A stretch of 64,000 bases of DNA. Origin: Flavobacteriales bacterium. GTDB taxonomy: Bacteria > Bacteroidota > Bacteroidia > Flavobacteriales > JABDKJ01. The position numbers were made by a program, and so were the translations under genes. Positions 33,930 through 41,647 of this stretch are shown one piece after another. The notes under the pieces are model-generated. The model did not search any database, was not told where the DNA came from, and saw nothing but the letters and a program-made list of their open reading frames with translations. The stretch covers positions 124,001 through 188,000 of the forward strand of contig JABDKJ010000078.1 of NCBI GenBank assembly GCA_013002285.1, written 5' to 3'. How positions within the stretch are numbered: the stretch's first letter is position 1; the number at the start of each line of letters is the position of its first letter.

Positions 33930-34193
33930 ACTCCATAGTTCGTTTTGGTGACAAATGTTATTTCAATTTAGAACTGATTTTGAATATCTCAAACCTAAAG
34001 ATACTTTGATCCAAATGATCGATGACCGTGCAATTTCTGTAAGTCTAAATCCGGCAATAGATGAGTTTAATATTATACAAGTTCGCATTCTGTGAGATCC
34101 TGTCAGATCTTCATTTAAAAAAAGTTACTTTTTATCGCTCAGATAACCATGGAGCGTTCAGAGTATCCGAATTTAAATTTATCACATTCTGAT
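33930..34193. other. Intergenic stretch without recognised genes
   Basis: The 326-bp gap between the convergent yifB and SprB-repeat genes holds no ORF I would support. Apart from the terminator at 34194-34237 I see several GATC sites (five in the whole gap) but no repeat or RNA signature. Confidence 0.4.
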
Positions 34194-34237
34194 AAAAACC
34201 CCACAGACCATTGCATAAGCAATATTGATCCATGGGG
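34194..34237 (-). terminator. Intrinsic terminator of the SprB-repeat protein gene
   Basis: On the minus strand CCCCA (34237-34233) pairs with TGGGG (34203-34199), followed by TTTTTA. A second hairpin, ATTGC-GCAAT, is nested in the loop. It lies 20 bp after the gene's stop. Confidence 0.65.
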
Positions 34238-34256
34238 AATTAAGTTTAGTATTGTA

Positions 34257-37187
34257 TTATTTTTTGATAACAGTTGTCGAGGATGAAAATTGATCTGCAT
34301 GTATTTGAATAAGGTACATTCCTGGATTTTGATGTGAAATATCCAAGTTGATCAGCTGATTATTTGAATGAATATTTTTGCTGAACGAGTCGATCAATTC
34401 TCCCATTGAGTTCCTTACTTCAATGATCACCGATTCATCTTCTACACCCTTTACGGACAAAACAAAATTGCCTTCGTTCGGATTTGGGTAGACCAGCATT
34501 TTGGTTTGTTCTGCAGTTCCAATTGAACTGTTCTCGCCTCCTTCGACTATCGGAGCGAAAGATAAATTTGTGAAAACATCAAATTCTGACCAAGGAGACA
34601 AAATTAGATTTGACCCTTGCAGTTTGGCTGGAAATGGCAGAGAATTATCTATGATACAACCACACTGAACTTGCCATTTGTAAAATGCACCTGGTATCAA
34701 ACTTGCAGAAGGAGATGTGGGATACTGTGATGCATCGAACAGGTCAAAAGTTGCATTTGGGTCAAGGGAAGCTGAAAAATCCAATCCCGAAATACCAGAG
34801 ATAAGCACTCCTTGTATAAGCACTTGACCAGGGATCGTAGAATATGTTGCAGAAGGATCCAAAACATCGATCTTACCTCCTTTAAGGATACACCCTTCAG
34901 AAGCATCAGAATAATGATCCCAATTCAATCTTGTTTTTGTACCACCAGCTATGGTTTGATCTTCAAATAGGCCGGTCGGGGCATTTGTAAAATTCTCAGC
35001 TACGCATGCCGTTGGGTCAACAGAAGAGGGCACTGTAACCCATAATGTATCCGAAGGACAGAGTTTAGTGTCAGTGGTCAATACATAGTATTCCCCTGAT
35101 GGAAGGCTGTCGATGTCCTGAGTGGTCTCACCATTAGACCACAGGTAGAAATATGCAGGATTTCCACCAACAGTTTCTATGTCTATAGCCCCATCATCTC
35201 CACTGGATGGGGTTACAGCAACAGTGTCAGAAACCAATGGCAAAGGTTGTGTTACGAGGACCGAAGTACTAGAAACGCATGCATTCGCATCTTTTACGTC
35301 TAAGGAATGAAGACCTGGTGACAAGTCTGTATAATTTACTGGAGCAGCGTAAGCCCCACCGTCCAAACGTGTTTGATATGGTGGTGTACCACCTCCTGGG
35401 AAGGGTGTTATAATACCATCGCCAGCTCCAGAACAAGTAACATGATTAATGACACCTGTTATTGTGAGTTGAGGTGGATTTGCGATAGTAAAATTCTCTG
35501 TTTTCGTACATCCGTTCGCATCCGTTACAACTAGCACGTAATTTCCTGAAGGAGCGGCTAGCCAAGTTGGTCCTCCGGCAACCCCATTCATGGTATAGGT
35601 ATATGGAGGTGTACCGTTCGCTACGCTAGTAACCTGTATTATGGCGTCTGAACCATTAAAACAAGAAACTGAAGTTGAATGTGTGAAGTTTACAACTAAT
35701 TCTGGCACGTTCGGTACTTCAATAAAATGAGTTGTTTGACATCCTAGAGCGTCTGTAATAGTAATGGTGTACCATCCGGGTGAGAGTCCCAGGAATGCTC
35801 CATTTCCTTGTGGTAATCCAAAATTGAGGGAGTAAGAATATGGAGGTGTTCCGCCAGCCGCTGCTCCAGCAATAGCACCATTAGGTCCATTATGACATGT
35901 AGGAGAACCTGCGGCATAATTATAAATGATCTCATTGGTACTATTCGGAACCGTTATTGTGAAAACTTTTGTACAATTATTAGCATCTGTAACTGTTACT
36001 GTGTGGGCGCCCGGTGTTGTTATAAAATTTCCATTTCCTTGTCCTAGACCACCATCCAAAGAGTAGCTGTATGGTGGAGTTCCACCACTTGCGGTCACAG
36101 ATATTTGACCATCATCTCCATCATGACATGTAGGTGGAAAAACGGTTTGTTGAATACCAATAGGATCTGCATTTGGAACGGTAAGAGCAAATACCTTTGT
36201 ACATCCAAGTGCATCGATAACCATAATATTATGCACTCCAGGAGTTGTTGTGAAATTTCCGTTTCCTTGAGCAGGGCCACCATCTATAGTGTAAGTATAC
36301 CCTGGTGTGCCCCCTGAAGCTGAACCTACAATAGTTGCATCATTTCCATCAAAGCAAGAAGGGGCGGCAGCCACATAATTGTATATCAAGTCTGGTTTAT
36401 TTGGAACGACCACTGTAATTGTTGTTGTACAACCAATGGCGTCTACAACAGTGATCAAGTGGACTCCGGGAAAGGTATTAAAAGAACCAGAGGCTTGTCC
36501 TGGCCCAAAGTCTATCGAGTACGTATATGGCGGTTCACCTAAGATGCCCGTCACTTCTATCAAGCCATCGGGACCATTATGGCAAGTTGGAGGATAATTG
36601 GTATCGAGTATTAAACCAATAGGGCAAGGATTCGCTATTGCGAGTACATTATCTATTGCGCAAAAATCTCCTCCTGAACCACTTAGGTCTTCACATACAA
36701 CTACATAGGTGTCATTAGGGTCAAATTGATCAAGGGGAATGATCCATTGTTCTGGCAGGGGGCAATTCCAAGGTAATATAGGGTCACAACTTGTAAGGTC
36801 CAATTGTTCTAATTCAATAGGGATTCCTGGGTTCTGGTCGTCAAATTGAACTAGTTTCATTACCATATTCTGTTCAGAAACTAAATTTATTTCCATTTCT
36901 AAAACCACATCTTGGGTACCTGGAGGAACTGGTGGAAATGGAGGTAGGACAAGTTCGGTAATAGATGGTTGTCCTGGTAGTGATTGGATCATCACCATGT
37001 CAGTACCATCAATATTGTTCCCACCATTATTGGTGATATTCCATTGATTTGGTCCAAGAACACTTTGAGATTGCCATGCTGGCGCTCCGCTATTAAAGTC
37101 CTCTTGAAAAAAGACGGTCTGAGCTTCAGTGGTCAAACTTCCGAGGAAGAGCGCAATTGCTAGTAAAGTATGTGCTAAATTTTTCAT
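34257..37187 (-). CDS. Large surface protein with seven SprB-like repeats and T9SS sorting domain
   Basis: The 976-residue product has a signal peptide (KNLAHTLLAIALFLGSLTTEAQ), an N-terminal ~165-residue domain (probably a cleaved-adhesin/jelly-roll fold: FQEDFNSGAPAWQSQS) and seven tandem ~75-residue repeats (~187-720). Each repeat starts with a PTCHNGPDG-like motif and contains GG-(T/N)-PPY-(T/S)-Y-S-(L/I)-(D/N)-G and DA-x-GC-T. This is the SprB repeat of the gliding adhesin family. The tail carries a type A sorting domain (VYPNPNEGNFVLSVKGVED, GMYLIQIHADQFSSSTTVIK). It is exported by T9SS and probably attached to the surface. It is transcribed divergently from the second ECF sigma gene, with an 8-bp inverted repeat between them. 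Confidence 0.9.
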   Translation of the reverse strand: MKNLAHTLLAIALFLGSLTTEAQTVFFQEDFNSGAPAWQSQSVLGPNQWNITNNGGNNIDGTDMVMIQSLPGQPSITELVLPPFPPVPPGTQDVVLEMEINLVSEQNMVMKLVQFDDQNPGIPIELEQLDLTSCDPILPWNCPLPEQWIIPLDQFDPNDTYVVVCEDLSGSGGDFCAIDNVLAIANPCPIGLILDTNYPPTCHNGPDGLIEVTGILGEPPYTYSIDFGPGQASGSFNTFPGVHLITVVDAIGCTTTITVVVPNKPDLIYNYVAAAPSCFDGNDATIVGSASGGTPGYTYTIDGGPAQGNGNFTTTPGVHNIMVIDALGCTKVFALTVPNADPIGIQQTVFPPTCHDGDDGQISVTASGGTPPYSYSLDGGLGQGNGNFITTPGAHTVTVTDANNCTKVFTITVPNSTNEIIYNYAAGSPTCHNGPNGAIAGAAAGGTPPYSYSLNFGLPQGNGAFLGLSPGWYTITITDALGCQTTHFIEVPNVPELVVNFTHSTSVSCFNGSDAIIQVTSVANGTPPYTYTMNGVAGGPTWLAAPSGNYVLVVTDANGCTKTENFTIANPPQLTITGVINHVTCSGAGDGIITPFPGGGTPPYQTRLDGGAYAAPVNYTDLSPGLHSLDVKDANACVSSTSVLVTQPLPLVSDTVAVTPSSGDDGAIDIETVGGNPAYFYLWSNGETTQDIDSLPSGEYYVLTTDTKLCPSDTLWVTVPSSVDPTACVAENFTNAPTGLFEDQTIAGGTKTRLNWDHYSDASEGCILKGGKIDVLDPSATYSTIPGQVLIQGVLISGISGLDFSASLDPNATFDLFDASQYPTSPSASLIPGAFYKWQVQCGCIIDNSLPFPAKLQGSNLILSPWSEFDVFTNLSFAPIVEGGENSSIGTAEQTKMLVYPNPNEGNFVLSVKGVEDESVIIEVRNSMGELIDSFSKNIHSNNQLINLDISHQNPGMYLIQIHADQFSSSTTVIKK
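35030..36620 (-). repeat. Seven tandem SprB-type protein repeats
   Basis: Six units begin with a Cys-containing motif (PPTCHNGPDG, APSCFDGNDA, PPTCHDGDDG, SPTCHNGPNG, SVSCFNGSDA, HVTCSGAGDG). The seventh (TPSSGDDGAIDIE) has lost the cysteine. Units are diverged at DNA level, so the array is old, unlike the one at 57213. Confidence 0.8.
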
Positions 37188-37243
37188 AATTGATTATTTA
37201 ATTTTTGATCTATTTGAAGGTTAGTCATACCTATTGTTCATTT

Positions 37244-37301
37244 TGTAACCACCTACATCGATTTTTTTCTCTAGAACTTTTTTTGACTAATATTGGTTAC
37301 A
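37244..37301. promoter_or_regulatory. Divergent inverted-repeat regulatory element (TGTAACCA ... TGGTTACA)
   Basis: A perfect 8-bp inverted repeat, TGTAACCA (37244-37251) and TGGTTACA (37294-37301), is centred exactly on the palindrome TCTAGA (37270-37275). Each arm points toward one of the two divergent genes (SprB-repeat protein leftward, ECF sigma rightward), with roughly 110-120 bp to each start codon. A second inverted repeat, TTGGTT/AACCAA (37293-37311), overlaps the right arm. The layout would suit twin ECF -35 boxes or an operator. Confidence 0.45.
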
Positions 37302-37362
37302 CTTCAACCAATCAAATTGACTAAGTATCAAAGCAAGGAGATCAGATAAGGAACTTTTGCTC

Positions 37363-37920
37363 ATGCTTCTAGGAAAAGAAGCTGACCGTGATAAAGCTTT
37401 AAAGACCATATACGGCCTATGCAGAGATCAAATACATAGATATATCTTGGTCAACAGCGGTGACGAAAGTGACGCATCTGATATGCAACAAGAAGCTATG
37501 ATAGTATTCTATGAAAATGTGAGAGACAATAGATTTAAAGGCGAAAGCGCCATTTCGACTTATGTCTTCTCCATTGCAAAATTTAAATGGTTGAACGAAT
37601 TAAAAAGAAATAGAAAAGCATCTGAGAGACATTTGAAGGTTGTTTCAGAAGAGAAAGAACTAGATCCATCTCAACAGATAATGAAAAAAGAAGAGCAAGA
37701 AATGATCTTGGACCTGATTTCGGGATTAGATGAGAATTGTAAAGACCTTTTGGTCCAGAGTTTCTATTTCGATGCAAGCATGAAAGAGATCGTTCAGAAA
37801 TTGGGTTTTTCAAATGAACAAGTTGCAAGAAATAAAAAATACAAATGCTTAAAAAGTCTTAGGAAATTATTGCGGTCCGATCGGGAGGCCATATCAATAC
37901 TGAAAAGTTATGAATTCTGA
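37363..37920 (+). CDS. ECF-type RNA polymerase sigma factor (second)
   Basis: This is a sigma-70 family protein of about 185 residues with region 2 (SDASDMQQEAMIVFYENVRD, GESAISTYVFSIAKFKWLNE) and region 4 (LDLISGLDENCKDLLVQSF, MKEIVQKLGFSNEQVARNK). The ATG at 37363 is the first ATG, with TTG at 37357 as an alternative. The in-frame codons before it, from 37321, encode SDKELLL, which looks like real sigma N-terminus, yet contain no normal start codon. The true start is therefore uncertain. Its stop overlaps the anti-sigma gene by 11 bp (ATG at 37910). It is divergent from the SprB-repeat gene. Confidence 0.9.
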   Translation: MLLGKEADRDKALKTIYGLCRDQIHRYILVNSGDESDASDMQQEAMIVFYENVRDNRFKGESAISTYVFSIAKFKWLNELKRNRKASERHLKVVSEEKELDPSQQIMKKEEQEMILDLISGLDENCKDLLVQSFYFDASMKEIVQKLGFSNEQVARNKKYKCLKSLRKLLRSDREAISILKSYEF

Positions 37921-38644
37921 ACAAGCAAATTACGAATTGATCGATCGCTATCACAACAAAGAATTGAGTAGCGAGGAATTGAAAGACTTTGAGAATAAAC
38001 TTCAAGTTGACAAGGAGTTTTCTCAAGAAAATGAAATGTACATCATCTCAAGGCGAAGTATGCGTGTTGTTGGTAGAAAAGAATTGAAGGATAAAATGCG
38101 TTCATTCGAAAAAGAAATACAAGAGAAAAGTTCAGGTAGTTCAAGGCCTTCTTATTACCGATATTTTGCTGTTGCTGCTTCCATAGCAGTGTTGATCGGT
38201 GCGTATTGGATATTTGATAGTAGTATGAATGATCAAGACCTTTATACGGCTAATTTCGAAGTATATGATAGCCCTACATATGTAAGAGGTACTGGAACAC
38301 TAAGCAACTGGCAGCTAGGGATCGAAGCATATAATGAAAGACGCTTTCTTAAGGCTTACGATCATTTTGAGAATGCAAATGGACAGGCGTCTTATTTGAA
38401 AGATTTTTATCAAGCACAATGCCTTGCATCTATGGACCCACCATTGATCAAGGAAGCTCTGGAAAAATGCGAACTTGTATTGAATAACAACAACACATAT
38501 GTAGAACAGGCAAAATGGTATAAGGGCTTATTCCATATAAAACTTGGAGAAAAAGAGAGTGCTAGAACTACATTTCAAGAGATCGTAAATCAGGATGGGT
38601 ATAATTCAAAAAAAGCCTCTAAGATCTTAAACTCTTTGGATTGA
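37910..38644 (+). CDS. Membrane anti-sigma-like protein with periplasmic TPR-like domain (second)
   Basis: The 244-residue product has a cytoplasmic N-terminus (~1-82: ELIDRYHNKELSSEELKDFE, the same ELS-x-EL pattern as the protein at 16689), one transmembrane helix (~84-102, YFAVAASIAVLIGAYWIF) and a periplasmic TPR-like region (~128-240: LGIEAYNERRFLKAYDHFEN, CLASMDPPLIKEALEKCELV, KWYKGLFHIKLGEKESARTT). The 11-bp overlap with the sigma gene implies coupled translation and a sigma/anti-sigma pair. Its 3' end overlaps the convergent TPR-CHAT gene by 26 bp. The anti-sigma role is inferred from position and topology, since no zinc-binding motif is present. Confidence 0.75.
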   Translation: MNSEQANYELIDRYHNKELSSEELKDFENKLQVDKEFSQENEMYIISRRSMRVVGRKELKDKMRSFEKEIQEKSSGSSRPSYYRYFAVAASIAVLIGAYWIFDSSMNDQDLYTANFEVYDSPTYVRGTGTLSNWQLGIEAYNERRFLKAYDHFENANGQASYLKDFYQAQCLASMDPPLIKEALEKCELVLNNNNTYVEQAKWYKGLFHIKLGEKESARTTFQEIVNQDGYNSKKASKILNSLD

Positions 38645-41588
38645 TCTTTCTCTTTAAAACCAAAGCTCCTAGTAAAACTACTAGTATCAAAAACACGTAG
38701 GTCCAATAATTTTTGGCTTCTTGTAAAGGGTCAGTATTTCCAACAACCTTGAATGAGCTCCAGAAAAAAGGGTGAAGTTTTTCTGGATTTGAATTTTCTA
38801 GGAATGAATTCATTGCATTATTTAGAGCTTTGTCTTTGGTTACACCATTCTTCAAATGAGTTAAGAAAAGAGATGATAATTCAGATGTAGCGCCATCATC
38901 AACGGTCCATAAAGAAGTGAGTAGTGAAGGGCAACCCCCATATTGAAATGCTCTTTCAAGAGATAGCATGCCTTCGCCCCTTTGCCATTCTCCTATTCCT
39001 GTATTACATGCACTTAAAATGATCAATTGAGCTTTAGTTTCAAGATCGTATATCTCATATGTGTGAAGCCAGCCATTGTTCTCGGATGATCGATTGAACA
39101 TAAACTTTGATAACATGGGATCTTGGTCATTGATAAAGGCGTGAGAGGCAAGGTGTAAGATACCGGCTTCACGGGCATGTTCAACAAATAGTTCTTCAGT
39201 AACATTCTGACCTACCCAAGAGTTTCCGCCTAAAATGGTCTTGCCTTGTTCAACTTCGTTATTATTAAAATGAAGCTTTGTCACGTTCAGTCCATCAAAA
39301 GCAAGTTCTTCTTCGAGATATTCAGGCGCAAAGCCCTGGTACTTAGAAATTGAAGAATTCAAATTTTGTGCTAAGAGTTTAAGGGAAGATGAAGCAGCAT
39401 ATGAAATGGAGTATTTTTTAAAAAGATAGTCCAGATCTTTATAATTGATCTTTTGATGATCTGTATTCTTGGTCAATAGAGAACTGAAACTCAGATAAGA
39501 GAGATCATGATCCGGGATGACAATAAGATTATTTATGTTTTCGTCTAGGTTTTGAATGGCGCCCTCGACAAAGATCTGATATATCTCATAACTATCTTTG
39601 CAATACTCCTTATAAGAAATTGCGGGTTCGAGTTGATGTCGTGCGAAATCTCGAATGGATCGATTATAAGAAGCTAGCAGATCAAAATGAGACCTAGTAA
39701 TTGGTGAATTAATGATCTCGACATCATTTTTAGTAATGACAAAAGTGTAAATATCATTGTCTCCTATAAAGTATTCGAGAATTGCGGAATTTTCGTCCAA
39801 AAGATCACTTTGAATATTTTGAAGACCAGCAAGAGGTAATTCGAATTTTAGATCATAATAATCCGGATACTCGAGTTTAAGTTTAGAAAGAAATACATCA
39901 TACTCATTTTGTAAAACTCTTAATTCAGTTGACCATAGGTCCAACATTTTGCTTCTTGTTTGAGAACATCTTTGTTCTTCTAATGAGATCTTTCCCGTGT
40001 AAAAATTGATCTGTTCTTTTAGCTCATTTTCTTGTGAGAGGATGTCTTTAGGGACCTTTGAATTATCCGCCAATTCAGTTTGATAAAATGATGTTAATAA
40101 AAGCAATGCCTTGCTTTTTTCAACAACTTCTAGACAATGGTGTCTATGGTCTTCTCCCTTTATTTGTGATCTGGTTAAATATGTATTTATCAGACTTTCA
40201 AACAATGGCATAGACTTTTTAGACCAATACGCCTTAGACGATTTTGAGATCGCCCCATATTTATAGTTATCGATGATTTCCAAAGCCAATTTTTGAGTTT
40301 CCAAAGCGATCTCAAGGTCCTCTTCATTTCCTTTTTCAAAAAACTGCTTTTTCAGCAATTCTGCTTTGCCAACTAGAGATTCGAAGAGATAATTATTGTT
40401 TAGAGCATTGGGGTCTATCACTGGGTTTGCATGGATGGCGGTATCACTAAAATTTGTTGCCAACATGCATATCGCATTTTGATATGCAGAAAGTGCTTCT
40501 TGATCTTTTCCATTGGAGTGCATGGATCTAGCGACATAATTTTGACAGGATCCGGTTAATGCATGGTCTTTCCCGTAAAGGGTTTCTCTCATTTTTAAGG
40601 CTTCCTCATAGTAATTGAAAGCATCACCATAATTTCCAGCTTGTAAAAGACTGTCACCTTCCGTAATAAATGGAATGCTAGTATCATTATTTATAGGAAC
40701 TTCATCAATAACAGACAAATTAAAGTATTTCAATGCCTCTTTATTATTCCCCAATTCCCAATACATGTCACCTATCCCTTCATTTAAAAAGCGCATGTAT
40801 CTGTCGTCCCTTTTCTTTGTTCGGCTCCAGATCGCATGACAAGGCAAATAGTATTTAAGTGCGTTTTCGAATTGCTCTAATTCGTAATAATTGTTGGCAA
40901 TATTGTATGCAGCATTTGCAACAAATTCATGTTCGTTAGAATAGTTTTTCTCATATAGTTCCATTTCAGTCTTGTGGTACTCTAGTCCCTTTTCAAAATC
41001 CCCAATGTTCCTACACTTCTGACCTAATTTAGCCAGTGTGTTTCCTAAATGATAGACTGAAGGGGATCCTACTTCATTAAATTTTTCAAGTAATTTTTGG
41101 AGCTCAGGAATGGCGTCTACTTTTTCTAGACTTATGTTGTTGAATGTTCGAATGAACTCGTACCTATTCAGCTGTGAGGGCGACAAATTATGAATGTTGA
41201 TCTCAGAAAGAAGAACAGGCACTTCATTATAGTGCTTTCTTAATTGAATTGCCTCGGCTTTCATTAATTTGAATTCCACATCTTCTAAGAATGGGTGATT
41301 GATTTTTTGTAAACTCTCTTTCAATCCATTGATGGCTCGAAGTGGGCTTTCTCGTTTGTTCAACCCTCTGAGTGTATTATAGTTCAAAACTTCGATCTGA
41401 ATATGTGAATTACTTCCGATCTCTAAATTGTTGCAGTCAAGAATAGAATCACAAAGTTCTCGGGATCCTTTAAACTCACCTTGTTTTATAAGACTTTCAA
41501 TTTTAGAAGCTGCAGCTCCAAGTTCGCAGTCCTGGGCGTGATAAATTGTCCATGTTAAAAGAAAGAAGATCAATATGCGAGTGTGCAC
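38619..41588 (-). CDS. TPR-CHAT protein: exported, membrane-anchored caspase-like protease
   Basis: The 989-residue protein starts with a signal peptide (HTRILIFFLLTWTIYHAQ). Residues ~40-450 are TPR-like helical repeats (clear units: GDFEKGLEYHKTEMELYEKN, EQFENALKYYLPCHAIW, NNKEALKYFNLSVIDE, GNYGDAFNYYEEALKMRETL). A helical linker (~450-640) precedes a CHAT domain (~650-950) with the caspase-like dyad H816 (LHLASHAFIND) and C861 (LIILSACNTGIGEWQRGEGM), followed by SLWTVDDGATSELSSLFLTH. A C-terminal helix (~960-980, YVFLILVVLLGALVLKRK) gives a short basic cytoplasmic tail. By this topology the protease faces the periplasm. It is convergent with the sigma/anti-sigma pair, overlapping it by 26 bp. 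Confidence 0.9.
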   Translation of the reverse strand: MHTRILIFFLLTWTIYHAQDCELGAAASKIESLIKQGEFKGSRELCDSILDCNNLEIGSNSHIQIEVLNYNTLRGLNKRESPLRAINGLKESLQKINHPFLEDVEFKLMKAEAIQLRKHYNEVPVLLSEINIHNLSPSQLNRYEFIRTFNNISLEKVDAIPELQKLLEKFNEVGSPSVYHLGNTLAKLGQKCRNIGDFEKGLEYHKTEMELYEKNYSNEHEFVANAAYNIANNYYELEQFENALKYYLPCHAIWSRTKKRDDRYMRFLNEGIGDMYWELGNNKEALKYFNLSVIDEVPINNDTSIPFITEGDSLLQAGNYGDAFNYYEEALKMRETLYGKDHALTGSCQNYVARSMHSNGKDQEALSAYQNAICMLATNFSDTAIHANPVIDPNALNNNYLFESLVGKAELLKKQFFEKGNEEDLEIALETQKLALEIIDNYKYGAISKSSKAYWSKKSMPLFESLINTYLTRSQIKGEDHRHHCLEVVEKSKALLLLTSFYQTELADNSKVPKDILSQENELKEQINFYTGKISLEEQRCSQTRSKMLDLWSTELRVLQNEYDVFLSKLKLEYPDYYDLKFELPLAGLQNIQSDLLDENSAILEYFIGDNDIYTFVITKNDVEIINSPITRSHFDLLASYNRSIRDFARHQLEPAISYKEYCKDSYEIYQIFVEGAIQNLDENINNLIVIPDHDLSYLSFSSLLTKNTDHQKINYKDLDYLFKKYSISYAASSSLKLLAQNLNSSISKYQGFAPEYLEEELAFDGLNVTKLHFNNNEVEQGKTILGGNSWVGQNVTEELFVEHAREAGILHLASHAFINDQDPMLSKFMFNRSSENNGWLHTYEIYDLETKAQLIILSACNTGIGEWQRGEGMLSLERAFQYGGCPSLLTSLWTVDDGATSELSSLFLTHLKNGVTKDKALNNAMNSFLENSNPEKLHPFFWSSFKVVGNTDPLQEAKNYWTYVFLILVVLLGALVLKRKINPKSLRS

Positions 41589-41647
41589 AGACCAAAATTA
41601 AAAAAATATCAGTAATTCAGATCGGTCATTCTTTGGCAATGGGCCAT

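Noticed and set aside
38619..41588. Type III-E CRISPR (Craspase) effector
   Set aside because: No gRAMP, Csx30, Cas1/2 or repeat array is in the window, and this TPR-CHAT protein has a signal peptide and membrane anchor, unlike Csx29. Only the sigma/protease logic is similar.
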